Positions 35,853 to 44,071 of a stretch of DNA of 64,000 nt are shown piece by piece. How positions within the stretch are numbered: the first letter of the stretch is position 1; each line of letters begins with the position of its first letter. Source of the stretch: Stigmatella aurantiaca (GTDB lineage: Bacteria; Myxococcota; Myxococcia; Myxococcales; Myxococcaceae). The stretch is taken from the NCBI RefSeq assembly GCF_900109545.1, contig NZ_FOAP01000012.1, positions 186,001 through 250,000 of the forward strand. The letters run 5' to 3'. A program made the translations under genes and the position numbers. The notes under the pieces are model-generated. The model was given only the letters and a program-made list of their open reading frames with translations, searched no databases and had not been told where the DNA came from.

Positions 35853-36260
35853 ATGGTACCCGCCATGCTTGGTGAGACCTCCTTGAACGCGCTCTTGCGC
35901 GGCCTCTCCCCCACGTTGAACCCCGGCGAATACGTCTTCTGCACCGTGAGCGATGAGCGAGTGTTGCAAGGCACCCGGCCTCTTGGCAGCTTCCAGGAAC
36001 GCGAAGGCCTGACGGTCATTCTGGAGCGTCCGCAGGCCGACCGGCTTCAGCTCCCCTACACGTACGTCGCGGCCTGGATCACCATCTCCATCCACTCGGC
36101 GCTGGAGGCTGTGGGGCTCACCGCAGCCCTGTCCACGGCCTTGGCCCAGGCGGGCATCAGCTGCAATGTCGTGGCTGGCTTCTACCACGACCATCTGTTC
36201 GTCAGCGCAGCCGATGGTTCCCGGGCCCTCCAGGTGCTGCGCGAGCTGGCCGCGCAGTAA
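35853..36260 (+). CDS. ACT-domain-containing protein (COG3602-like)
   Basis: A 135-residue soluble protein. The N-terminal part (LNALLRGLSPTLNPGEYVFC) and the ACT-like C-terminus (AWITISIHSALEAVGLTAAL followed by GISCNVVAGFYHDHLFV) match the two-part ACT-domain family that contains COG3602 members. ACT folds bind amino acids or other small ligands; this stand-alone family has no assigned reaction. Two start codons are possible, 35853 (MVPAML) and 35865; neither has a strong ribosome binding site, perhaps because the upstream sequence was rearranged by the island boundary at 35849. It converges on the ABC-F gene with only 4 nt between stops. Confidence 0.75.
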   Translation: MVPAMLGETSLNALLRGLSPTLNPGEYVFCTVSDERVLQGTRPLGSFQEREGLTVILERPQADRLQLPYTYVAAWITISIHSALEAVGLTAALSTALAQAGISCNVVAGFYHDHLFVSAADGSRALQVLRELAAQ

Positions 36261-36264
36261 CGGC

Positions 36265-38241
36265 TTATCCCAAGGAGGCGGCCGCTTCGGCCAGCTTCTC
36301 CTGGGCCGTCTCCCAGGCCGCGTAGAGGGCTTCCAGCTCTTCCTTGCCCGCGCGGTGGGTGTCCATCAGCGGCTTGGCCCTCGCGAAGTCGTTGTAGAGT
36401 TCCGGGTCCGCCAGCTGCGCCTCCCGCTCCTTCTGGGTGGCCTCCAGCTTGGCGATGCGCTCTTCGATCCGGGCGATCTCCTTCTTGATGGGCCCTTCCA
36501 CCGTATTCCGGCGCTGACGGGCCTCGGCCTCCAACCGCTTGCGATCCTTCTCGCTCACGGGGGCCGAGGAAGCCTTGTCCCCGGGCTTCCCCTTCTCCCC
36601 TGCCCCGGCCGCCTCCGCCTCCGCCTTCAGGCGGAGCTGCTCTTGGTGGTAGAGGTACTCGTCCAGGTTGCCCGCGTACGGCACCACCTTACCGTCCACC
36701 ACGTCCCACACCGTCGTGGCCAGGCTGTTCACGAAGCCCCGGTTGTGGGAGACGAACAGCAGCGTCCCGCCGTAGCCCTGCAGCGCCTCGATGAGCATCT
36801 CGGTCGAGTCCAGGTCCAGGTGGTTGGTGGGCTCGTCCATCAGCAGGAAGTTTGAGGGCCGCAAAAGCAGCTTCGCCAGCGCCACGCGGGCCCGCTCTCC
36901 TCCGGACAGCACGCCGATGGGCTTGTCCACGTCATCGCCCGAGAAGAGGAACGCCCCCAGCACCCCGCGCACGTAGCTCTGGGGCTTGTCCGCCGCCAGC
37001 GGCTGCACCTCCTCCAGGATGGAGTTGCGCTTGTCGAGCGTGTCCGCGTGGTGCTGGGCGTAGTAGCCCATCACCACGTTGTGCCCCAGCGACACCTCCC
37101 CGCCGTCCGCCGCCAGCTCTCCGGCCAGGATTTTCAGGAGCGTCGTCTTACCCGCCCCGTTGGCCCCCACCACCGCGATGCGCTGGCCGCGCTCCAAGCG
37201 CGCATCCAGCCCCGAGTACACCACCTGCGGGCCATAGCGCTTGCTCACGCCCTTGAGCGTGGCCACGTCCCGGCCCGAGCGCTCCACCTCCGGGAAACGG
37301 AAGTGCACCGTGGAGCGCTCCTCCAGCAGGTGCACCTCCTCCAGCCGCTCCAGCATCTTCTCGCGGCTCTTGGCCTGCCGGGCCTTGGTCGCCTTGGCGC
37401 CGAACCGGTCAATGAAGGACTGGAGCTCGGCGCGGCGGGCCTCCACCTTCGCGGCCCGCGCCTTGAGCTGCTCCATCTCCTCGGCGCGCTGGCGCTTGTA
37501 GTCGTTGTAGTTGCCCACGTACGAGCGCAACCCCTCGATCTCCAGCGAGACGATCCGGTTGACCTGCCGGTTGAGGAAGTCCCGGTCGTGGGAGATGAGC
37601 ACCAGCGCCTTGTTGCTGCGGCGCATGAACCCGTCGAACCACGTCAGCGTGGGCACATCCAGGTGGTTGGTGGGCTCGTCCAGGAGCAGCAGGTCCGGAT
37701 CCTGGAGCAGCAGCCCCGCCAGCGCGGCGCGCATCCGCCAGCCGCCGGACAGGGCGCTGGTGGGCTTGGCCAGGTCCGCGTCCCGGAACCCCAGCCCCTT
37801 GAGGATGCGCTCGGCGTGGTGGCGCCCGTAGTGGTCCTCGAAGTGGTCCAGCTCCGTGTGCAGGTCCGCCAGCTCCTGCGACAGCTCCAGCTGCCCGGCC
37901 TCGTCCGTCTCCTGGGCCAGGGCCGTCTCGGTCTTCTTCAGCCGGGCTTCCAGCGCGTCCCGGCCGGGCACGGTGCTCATCACCGCCTCCACCACCGAGC
38001 CCTCGGGCAAGCCCGCCAGCTCCTGGGGCAGGTAGCCCACCCGGGCCCCCCGCGCGTAGATGATGGTGCCCGAGTCGGCGTGCTGCGCGCCGGCCAGGAG
38101 CTTCATCAGCGAGCTCTTTCCGGTTCCGTTGGCACCCACCAACCCCACGCGATCCCGGGGGCCGAGGGTGAAGCTGGTGTCGTCGAAGAGGACCTTCTTG
38201 CCGTAGGCGAGGCAGAGGTCCTGGGCGATGATGAGGCTCAT
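36265..38241 (-). CDS. ABC-F family ATPase (Uup/YheS-like)
   Basis: A 658-residue protein with two ABC nucleotide-binding domains and no membrane segment. The first has GANGTGKSS, LSGGWRMRAALAGLLLQDP and LLLLDEPTNHLD; the second has GANGAGKTT, LSGGERARVALAKLLLRP and FLLMDEPTNHLD. The inter-domain P-site linker (about residues 240-320) is rich in charge (RQRAEEMEQLKARAAKVEAR), and a coiled-coil tail follows. ABC-F proteins act on the ribosomal E site to relieve stalling or give antibiotic protection. The long charged linker and C-terminal coiled coil fit the housekeeping YheS/Uup type better than a dedicated resistance factor. The gene stands alone. Confidence 0.92.
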   Translation of the reverse strand: MSLIIAQDLCLAYGKKVLFDDTSFTLGPRDRVGLVGANGTGKSSLMKLLAGAQHADSGTIIYARGARVGYLPQELAGLPEGSVVEAVMSTVPGRDALEARLKKTETALAQETDEAGQLELSQELADLHTELDHFEDHYGRHHAERILKGLGFRDADLAKPTSALSGGWRMRAALAGLLLQDPDLLLLDEPTNHLDVPTLTWFDGFMRRSNKALVLISHDRDFLNRQVNRIVSLEIEGLRSYVGNYNDYKRQRAEEMEQLKARAAKVEARRAELQSFIDRFGAKATKARQAKSREKMLERLEEVHLLEERSTVHFRFPEVERSGRDVATLKGVSKRYGPQVVYSGLDARLERGQRIAVVGANGAGKTTLLKILAGELAADGGEVSLGHNVVMGYYAQHHADTLDKRNSILEEVQPLAADKPQSYVRGVLGAFLFSGDDVDKPIGVLSGGERARVALAKLLLRPSNFLLMDEPTNHLDLDSTEMLIEALQGYGGTLLFVSHNRGFVNSLATTVWDVVDGKVVPYAGNLDEYLYHQEQLRLKAEAEAAGAGEKGKPGDKASSAPVSEKDRKRLEAEARQRRNTVEGPIKKEIARIEERIAKLEATQKEREAQLADPELYNDFARAKPLMDTHRAGKEELEALYAAWETAQEKLAEAAASLG

Positions 38242-38329
38242 GGCGGGTGTGGGGTGTAGCAGCCCGGAGCCCCCTCGGAAACGATTTGCATGCCTGCTCG
38301 CCTACTCGCCGCGTCCTGACGGGCTTGCG

Positions 38330-38335
38330 TATACT
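38330..38335 (+). promoter_or_regulatory. Putative -10 box of the Ser/Thr kinase gene
   Basis: TATACT lies 8 nt before the ATG at 38344, with no ribosome binding site between them. If it is a real -10 element the mRNA would be almost leaderless. No good -35 hexamer is seen at 16-18 nt. Confidence 0.35.
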
Positions 38336-38343
38336 GGCCCGCA

Positions 38344-40032
38344 ATGGCCTCTCCGTGCGTTCACTGCGGCAGCACTGCTGGTCCTGACCACCTCTGTTCG
38401 GGGGCCAACCTAGCGCTGCTGGGGCAGGTGCTCGATGGCCGGTACAAGATCGACAGCGTGCTTGGCCATGGCGGCATGGGCATGGTGTTCCGGGCCACGC
38501 AGACCTCCGTGCAGCGGCCCGTGGCCGTCAAGACGCTGAACTCGGCGCTGGCCGTCGCCCCCACCTTCTTCGAGCGCTTCCGCCGCGAGGCCGAGGTGGC
38601 CAGCCGCCTGCGCCACCCCAACGTCATCACCATCTTCGACTTTGGCCGCGCGCCCGACGGCACCTGCTACTTCGTGATGGAGCTGCTGGGCGGCGAGAGC
38701 CTCAAGGAGATCGTCAAGCGCGACGGGCCCATGCCCCTGCGGCGCGCGGTGAACCTCCTGGAGCAGGCCGCGCGGGGGCTCGCCCACGCCCACGCGGAGA
38801 ACTGCGTCCACCGGGACCTCAAGCCCCACAACATCATGGTGCAGCAGCTCGACGGGAAGGACTTCGTCAAGGTGCTGGACTTCGGCCTCGTCAAGGCGAT
38901 GGAGCAGGACGAGGAGGAGCAGCTCACCTCCACCGGCCAGGTGCTCGGCACCCCGCAGTACATGCCCCCGGAGCAGGCCGGCGGCGAGCTGGTGGATGCC
39001 CGCTCGGACCTGTACGCCCTCACGGGCGTGCTCTTCTATTGCCTCACGGGCACCTCCCCCTACGGCGCCAACACGGTGCGCAAGGCGCTCACCGCCGCGC
39101 TCACGCAGACCGTCCCGGCGGTGAACAGCAAGCGCCAGGGGGCGCCCGTGCCGCCCTCCATCGATGACTTCATGCAGAAGGGGCTGGCGCGAGAGAAGGA
39201 GGACCGCTTCCAGTCCGCCGAGGAGTTCATCGAGGAGATGCTGGACGCGATCGAAGGCCTCTCCAACGAGGAGCTGGATGCGGCCCCCTCGGGCGGCGCC
39301 ACCGGGCGCGAGAACGGCAGTGGCAGCAAGCCCAGCGTCTCCAAGCACCGCAAGCCGGGCAGCCCGGTGGGAAGCTCCAGCGCCCGCGCGTCCCGGCCCT
39401 CCTCGGGAGCCTCCGGCCGGTCTCCCAACGTCATCGTCGCCAAGGGCGCCTCGGGCTCCCCTTCCTCGAACCGGAGCAGGTCCTCGGGGGGAGCCGCTCC
39501 ACGGGCCGCCCCCGCCCCGGAAGGCATGCCCCTGGCGAAGAAGGCCGCGCTGGTGGGCGTCCCCGCGCTCCTGCTCCTGGCGGGGCTCGGGGTGGTGGCC
39601 GTGAAGATGCGGGGTGAGGACAAGGCCCCCGCCCGGGTGCAGCAGGCCGAACGCGTCCCAGCGCAGCAGCCCCTGCCCTCGGAGCCCCCGGCCCTGGCCG
39701 CCGCGGAGGCGCCCCCCGCAGCCCCCTCGCCCACGGTGCTGGTGAAGTGCAACACCACGCCCGACGGTGCAGCCATCTTCAATGAGCGGGACGAGCAGAT
39801 CGGCACCACGCCCGGGATGCTGGCCCTGCCGCGAGGCCAGAAGCACCGGCTCACCTTCCGGCTGGCGGGCCACCAGGACGCGGAACGCCCGCTGGACCTC
39901 AGCATCGCCGCGGGCGACATGCTCGCGGTGGATGTGCCGCTCACCCCGCTGCGCGCGGCCCCCACGCCGGGCAAGCCCAAGCCCGCCCGCCCGGCCAGTC
40001 CGCCCGCCTCCGACATCTCCATCTTCGAATAG
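38344..40032 (+). CDS. Ser/Thr protein kinase with transmembrane segment and PEGA domain
   Basis: A 562-residue PknB-type kinase. An N-terminal Cys pair region (CVHCGS...HLC) precedes the kinase domain (about 30-290) with GHGGMGMVFRA, VAVK (Lys63), CVHRDLKPHNIM and KVLDFGLVKA, then GTPQYMPPEQAGG, so it should be active. A Ser/Pro/Gly-rich linker (about 315-395), one membrane span (ALVGVPALLLLAGLGVVAV) and an outer PEGA domain (VLVKCNTTPDGAAIFN, then GTTPGMLALP) follow. Kinases of this plan are plentiful in myxobacteria and link surface or envelope signals to protein phosphorylation. It is not in an obvious operon; the metallopeptidase gene follows after 48 nt on the same strand. Confidence 0.92.
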   Translation: MASPCVHCGSTAGPDHLCSGANLALLGQVLDGRYKIDSVLGHGGMGMVFRATQTSVQRPVAVKTLNSALAVAPTFFERFRREAEVASRLRHPNVITIFDFGRAPDGTCYFVMELLGGESLKEIVKRDGPMPLRRAVNLLEQAARGLAHAHAENCVHRDLKPHNIMVQQLDGKDFVKVLDFGLVKAMEQDEEEQLTSTGQVLGTPQYMPPEQAGGELVDARSDLYALTGVLFYCLTGTSPYGANTVRKALTAALTQTVPAVNSKRQGAPVPPSIDDFMQKGLAREKEDRFQSAEEFIEEMLDAIEGLSNEELDAAPSGGATGRENGSGSKPSVSKHRKPGSPVGSSSARASRPSSGASGRSPNVIVAKGASGSPSSNRSRSSGGAAPRAAPAPEGMPLAKKAALVGVPALLLLAGLGVVAVKMRGEDKAPARVQQAERVPAQQPLPSEPPALAAAEAPPAAPSPTVLVKCNTTPDGAAIFNERDEQIGTTPGMLALPRGQKHRLTFRLAGHQDAERPLDLSIAAGDMLAVDVPLTPLRAAPTPGKPKPARPASPPASDISIFE

Positions 40033-40080
40033 CGCCCCCCTCCTGCCGCCTCGGACTTCCAGCGTCCAGGCAGGCAGGCG

Positions 40081-41229
40081 ATGGGGCCCCTGGCAACTCC
40101 CACACCCGGTTTTTCCGGTGAATTGCAGGAGGGCGTTCCCAGCCCCATTTCACTGGGGATGCTCTCGACCTCTCAGATTACCTTCCGCGAAAAGACCCTC
40201 GCCGATCCGCACGAGGCGGAGGGCTCTCCGCGCCGCACGGAGCGCGAGACGCTTCTTCAGGCGCGCATCAAGGATCTGAAGCTGCACCTCCAGGGCACCC
40301 CCCTGGAGCGGCACATCCAGCAGCTCTACACGGAGCTCGAGGCCAAGGGCATCTCCTTCCGGCCCGAGTGCTACCTGTCGGATCAGTGGGGGTGCCCCTC
40401 GGGGGTGCCGGTCATCGGCCTGCCCTTCTACCTGGCGGACCCTCGCCTGCACACCTTGGAGGCAGAGCTGGGGGGAGACGCGGAGACGGAGAGCGACATC
40501 CTCATGTACCTGCGTCACGAGGCTGGCCACGCCTTCAACTACGCCTACCGCCTCTACGACACCGAGGAGTGGCGCAAGGTGTTCGGGGACTACTCCAAGC
40601 CCTACCAGGACGACTACAAGCCGCGTCCCTTCAGCCGCAAGTACGTGGTGCACATCTCCGGCTGGTACGCGCAGAAGCACCCGGACGAGGACTTCGCGGA
40701 GACGTTCGCCGTGTGGCTGACCCCAGGCATGGACTGGGGCAAGCGTTACCTGGGCTGGGCCGCGCTCAAGAAGCTCCAGTACGTGGATGAGGTCATCCGG
40801 CGCATCGGCCGGACGCCACCGGCCGTCCAGCTGGCCGACCGGGACCTGGACGTGGAGCAGATGGAGGAGACGGTCTCCGACCACTACCGCCAGCGCCAGC
40901 TCGAAGAGCGCGTGGAGCTGAAGCTGCGCGAGCACCTCGACCACGATCTCCTGGGCCTCTTCGAGCCCGCGGACAGCCCCTCCGCCGCCAGCGCGGAGAC
41001 GCTGGTGCGGGCTGAGCGCCAGGCCCTCATCCAGTCCGTCACGCGCTACAGCGGCGTGAACCGCGCCGTCATCGTGGCGCTCGTGGACCACCTGCTGGAG
41101 CGCACCGCCGCGCTGCGCCTCACCGTGCAGTTGGACAAGACGCGCGAGTACCTCACCAAGCTCACCTCGCTCGTGACGGCGCTGGCGATGAACTACCTCT
41201 ACACGGATCACTTCTTCGAGGTGGATTGA
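40081..41229 (+). CDS. Putative zinc metallopeptidase (HEAGH, gluzincin-like)
   Basis: A 382-residue soluble protein with the zinc motif HEAGH (146-150) in MYLRHEAGHAFNYAYRLYD and a downstream acidic ligand in DEDFAETFAVWL. That is the HExxH plus Glu plan of gluzincins and matches the putative zinc-binding metallopeptidase family PF15887. The C-terminal 130 residues (EQMEETVSDHYRQRQLEERV and on) are helical and of unknown role. There is no signal peptide, so it works in the cytoplasm. Starts at 40081 or at 40159 (MLSTSQITFREK) are both possible. An ATP-grasp ligase gene follows 52 nt downstream, and the pair may make and cut the same amide or peptide bond; that is inference. Confidence 0.82.
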   Translation: MGPLATPTPGFSGELQEGVPSPISLGMLSTSQITFREKTLADPHEAEGSPRRTERETLLQARIKDLKLHLQGTPLERHIQQLYTELEAKGISFRPECYLSDQWGCPSGVPVIGLPFYLADPRLHTLEAELGGDAETESDILMYLRHEAGHAFNYAYRLYDTEEWRKVFGDYSKPYQDDYKPRPFSRKYVVHISGWYAQKHPDEDFAETFAVWLTPGMDWGKRYLGWAALKKLQYVDEVIRRIGRTPPAVQLADRDLDVEQMEETVSDHYRQRQLEERVELKLREHLDHDLLGLFEPADSPSAASAETLVRAERQALIQSVTRYSGVNRAVIVALVDHLLERTAALRLTVQLDKTREYLTKLTSLVTALAMNYLYTDHFFEVD

Positions 41230-41281
41230 GGCGCGGCCGCGGGGTGCGCGGGGGACGTTCGATACCTACCCTTGAGACACC

Positions 41282-42316
41282 ATGCCGCTACCGCCCTTGA
41301 AGATCGCCATCCTCCACTACCAGCTGGAGGGAGACCCGGTGGACCCCGTCGTCACGCAGGTGGGCGAGTCCCTGAGGGAGCTGGGCCACCAGCCCAGCTT
41401 CATCGCGGTGAGCGATCGCGTGGCCGACCTCCTCCAGGAAATCCAGGCCGCACAGTGTGATCTCGTCTTCAACCTCTGCGAGACGTTCGCGGAGGACTAC
41501 CGCCTGGAGGTGAATGTCGCGGCGCTGATGGAGATGGCGCGCGTGAAGTTCACGGGCTCGAGCACGGCGGGCCTGCTGCTGGCCCAGGACAAGATCCTCA
41601 CCAAGCAGCTGCTCGAGTACCACGAGATTCCCACCCCGGACTTCGCCACCTTCGACGGCATCTCCGTGGAGACCAACGGGGACCTGGACTTCCCGCTCAT
41701 TGTGAAGCCGGCCCGGAGCGATGCGTCCATCGGCATCGGCGGCAAGTCGCTGGTGCACAACTGGGAGCAGCTCACCAACCGGGTGCGGGTGATTCGCAAG
41801 GAGCTTCAGGACGAGGCGCTCGCCGAGGAGTTCATCCAGGGGCGCGAGGTGTACGTCGGCGTCATCGGTCCCAAGGAGCTGCCGGAGATCCTCCCCATCG
41901 TGGAGCTGGACTTCGGCAACTGGGACAAGAACAAGCCGACCATCTCCGACCGCGAGGTGAAGTTCGCCCCCGAGACGGAGGGCTCGCCCAGGCTCGTCAT
42001 CGCCCGGGACATCTCGACGGTGCTGCGCCAGCGCGTGGAGCGGGCCGCGCTGCTCGCGTACCGGGGCCTCAAGCTCCAGGACTACGCGCGCATCGACCTG
42101 CGCATCTCCGAGGCCGGAGACCCCTACATCCTCGAGGTGAACCCCAACCCGTACCTGGAGGACAAGAGCGAGCTGGCGATGGCGGCCCGGGAGAAGGGGC
42201 TGTCCTACACCCAGCTCATCGGCCGCATCCTGGACTCGGCGGCCCAACGCTATGGGCTGGAGAAGCGGCAGGCCGCCGGACTCCCGGATTCCGAGACAGC
42301 CCCGGTTATTGGGTGA
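41282..42316 (+). CDS. ATP-grasp ligase, D-Ala-D-Ala ligase-like
   Basis: A 344-residue ATP-grasp enzyme: N-terminal domain (KIAILHYQLEGDPVDPV, then LVFNLCETFAEDYRLE), ATP-grasp core (FPLIVKPARSDASIGIGG, EEFIQGREVYVGVIG) and metal-binding end (RIDLRISEAGDPYILEVNPN). These enzymes join a carboxylate to an amine through an acyl-phosphate. It resembles Ddl but is not the cell-wall Ddl by context: no mur or fts genes are near. The neighbour is a cytoplasmic zinc peptidase on the same strand, and a free-methionine-sulfoxide reductase gene follows. Substrates are unknown; a peptide- or amino-acid-adding role is likely from the family. Confidence 0.85.
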   Translation: MPLPPLKIAILHYQLEGDPVDPVVTQVGESLRELGHQPSFIAVSDRVADLLQEIQAAQCDLVFNLCETFAEDYRLEVNVAALMEMARVKFTGSSTAGLLLAQDKILTKQLLEYHEIPTPDFATFDGISVETNGDLDFPLIVKPARSDASIGIGGKSLVHNWEQLTNRVRVIRKELQDEALAEEFIQGREVYVGVIGPKELPEILPIVELDFGNWDKNKPTISDREVKFAPETEGSPRLVIARDISTVLRQRVERAALLAYRGLKLQDYARIDLRISEAGDPYILEVNPNPYLEDKSELAMAAREKGLSYTQLIGRILDSAAQRYGLEKRQAAGLPDSETAPVIG

Positions 42317-42417
42317 GGAGGCTTGCGCAGAGTCCTGCCGCGCGGGGGATTTCTCGCTAAAAGAGAAGCCCGGCGCCCCGGCGCCCGCGAGTTTCCCCTC
42401 CCCGAGGAAGTCTCCCC

Positions 42418-42912
42418 ATGGCCGAAGTCACCTTGGACCTGCGTGGTACGCCGAAAGCCGCGGCGTACGCGGAGCTGCAGCAGCACGTCGAGGCGGTGCT
42501 GGAAGGCATCGACGACGAGATCACCGCGATGGCGACCATGAGTTGCCTGTTGCACCACGCCTTCGGGCACCTGTGGACGGGCTTCTACCGGGTGGTGCAG
42601 CCCGGGAAGCTGCTCCGGGTGGGCCCCTACCAGGGCACGCTGGGGTGCCTGGAGATCACCTTCGGCAAGGGCGTGTGCGGGGTGGCCGCGGCCACGCGCG
42701 AGACGGTGGTGGTGCCCGACGTGCATGCCTTCCCGGGCCACATCACGTGCGACGGCCGCTCGCAGTCGGAGATCGTCGTGCCGGTGTTCGGCAAGAACCG
42801 TGAGCTCATCGCGGTGCTGGACATCGACTCGGAGCACAAGGCCACCTTCGACGCGGTGGACCAGCAGGCGCTCGAGACGATGATGGGGTGGTTCTCGCGC
42901 CCGCGCGGCTAG
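42418..42912 (+). CDS. msrC: Free methionine-(R)-sulfoxide reductase (GAF type)
   Basis: A 164-residue single GAF-domain enzyme that reduces free Met-(R)-sulfoxide. The three conserved Cys are present: Cys77 in GTLGCLEI, Cys87 in GKGVCGVAA and Cys111 in GHITCDGRSQSEI, the last being the usual catalytic position, as in E. coli YebR. Length and the DVHAFPGHI motif fit the family. It recycles oxidised methionine in the cytoplasm with thioredoxin-type electron donors, from family knowledge. The last four bases overlap the convergent NUDIX gene. It may share an mRNA with the ATP-grasp gene (101-nt gap), but no functional tie is clear. Confidence 0.92.
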   Translation: MAEVTLDLRGTPKAAAYAELQQHVEAVLEGIDDEITAMATMSCLLHHAFGHLWTGFYRVVQPGKLLRVGPYQGTLGCLEITFGKGVCGVAAATRETVVVPDVHAFPGHITCDGRSQSEIVVPVFGKNRELIAVLDIDSEHKATFDAVDQQALETMMGWFSRPRG

Positions 42913-43445
42913 AGCGTGCGGTGCACGCGCAGCAGGGCGTAGGCCGCCAGCGTGCTCGCGTCCTGGATGCGCCCCGCCCGGACCTGGGCCTCGAACTCGC
43001 GCACGGTCACCTGTGTGCAGACAAGGCCCGCCTCCTCCTGCTCCAGCTTCTGGGGGCCCCGTGTGAGGTCCTCGGCCAGGAAGACGTGCATGCCCTGGTT
43101 GGAATAGCCCGGGGCTTCGAACAGGCGGCCCAGGTACGTCATGCGTCCGGCCATCAGCCCCGTCTCTTCCTGGAGCTCTCCGGCGGCGACCGACTCCGGA
43201 GAGGCGTCCGCCTGGGTCTCCCACGCGCCCTGAGGAAATTCCAGGGACTGGGCCTGCACGGGATAGCGGTACTGCTCCACCAGGTGGAACGTGCCGTGCT
43301 CGTAGGGAATGACGAGCGCGAAGTCCACCTTGCAGACCACGCCGTAGATGCCCGTCGAGCCATCCGGCCTGCGGATGGTGTCCTCCCGCACGGTCATCCA
43401 CCGGTTGCGGTAGACCTCTCTCGAACCGAGCGTTTCAATCGTCAT
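42909..43445 (-). CDS. NUDIX hydrolase, ADP-ribose pyrophosphatase-like
   Basis: A 178-residue NUDIX protein beginning MTIETLGSREVYRNRWMTVR, the usual N-terminus of ADP-sugar pyrophosphatases, with the arm segment FHLVEQYRYPVQAQSLEFPQ. The Nudix helix reads AAGELQEETGL; the metal-binding EExG is kept, but the Arg of the REUxEE motif is Gly and the loop before it is about two residues longer than usual. ADP-ribose or a related nucleotide sugar is a likely substrate; activity could be changed by the Arg loss. It converges with msrC and overlaps it by 4 bp. Confidence 0.85.
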   Translation of the reverse strand: MTIETLGSREVYRNRWMTVREDTIRRPDGSTGIYGVVCKVDFALVIPYEHGTFHLVEQYRYPVQAQSLEFPQGAWETQADASPESVAAGELQEETGLMAGRMTYLGRLFEAPGYSNQGMHVFLAEDLTRGPQKLEQEEAGLVCTQVTVREFEAQVRAGRIQDASTLAAYALLRVHRTL

Positions 43446-43564
43446 GGGCCCGAGATTACCCTCCAGGCGAGCCTCCGGGCGATCGTGGGAATGGCTGCCC
43501 CACTCCCCGTGTAGATTTGGGGGAGTGAGGTTGTTAGTGGACGAGTCCTGCTCAAGGAGCCGCC

Positions 43565-44038
43565 GTGTTCCGACTTGAAACAGACCGGACGCTCATCGAG
43601 TCCTTCCGGCCCCGTGACCGCCGGGTCATCGAGATGCCCGCGGACATCACCTTCCCGCTCTTCGTGCGCGATTACCTGGCCTGGACGGAGACGTCCGGGG
43701 GGCGCGTGTACCTCGTCTTCGCCGCGCCCGGCAGCCGCAAGCCCATTGGCATCATCTTCCGCCGGGACGTGTCCAGCGGAGGCCCGCCCACCACGCAGAT
43801 GTGCGACTGGTGCCACTACTCCGGCTCCTCGAACGAGGTGGGCCTGCTCACCGCCGACGTGAACAGCAAGCGCCGCGTGGGGGTGAACCTCTGCATGGAC
43901 CTGCGCTGCCAGGCGAAGCTGGAGGACGCCGCGGATCGCACCGGGCGCCATCCGCTCGAAGCCCTCACACGGCTCCGGGAGCGCATGTCCCGCTTCGCCC
44001 ACGAGGCGCTCGGCATCCAGGTGCAGCCAGCCGCGTGA
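43565..44038 (+). CDS. FBP/FusB-type treble-clef zinc-finger protein
   Basis: A 157-residue protein with the C-terminal zinc finger of the elongation-factor-G-binding (FBP/FusB) family: Cys80 and Cys83 in MCDWCHYSGSS and Cys110 and Cys115 in NLCMDLRCQAKLE. The start is a GTG at 43565 with AAGGAG nine bases upstream, which fixes it. In staphylococci FusB binds EF-G and frees it from fusidic-acid-stalled ribosomes; homologues in other bacteria have no proven role. There is no ribosomal gene directly beside it. A strong stem-loop ends the transcript at 44041-44065. Confidence 0.82.
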   Translation: MFRLETDRTLIESFRPRDRRVIEMPADITFPLFVRDYLAWTETSGGRVYLVFAAPGSRKPIGIIFRRDVSSGGPPTTQMCDWCHYSGSSNEVGLLTADVNSKRRVGVNLCMDLRCQAKLEDAADRTGRHPLEALTRLRERMSRFAHEALGIQVQPAA

Positions 44039-44040
44039 AG

Positions 44041-44065
44041 GAGGGGCCCGGTACTCGGGCCCCTC
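44041..44065. terminator. Perfect 10-bp stem-loop between convergent genes
   Basis: GAGGGGCCCG (44041-44050) and CGGGCCCCTC (44056-44065) form a perfect 10-bp stem with loop GTACT. It lies in the 33-nt gap between two convergent stops, so it can serve both strands. There is no T tract. Confidence 0.6.
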
Positions 44066-44071
44066 TCTCCG

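Noticed and set aside
35769-36194. Minus-strand frame ending MELTLTTP... at the right repeat
   Set aside because: It is antisense to the ACT-domain gene. The MELTLTTP part is explained by the 27-bp repeat, not by a functional gene.
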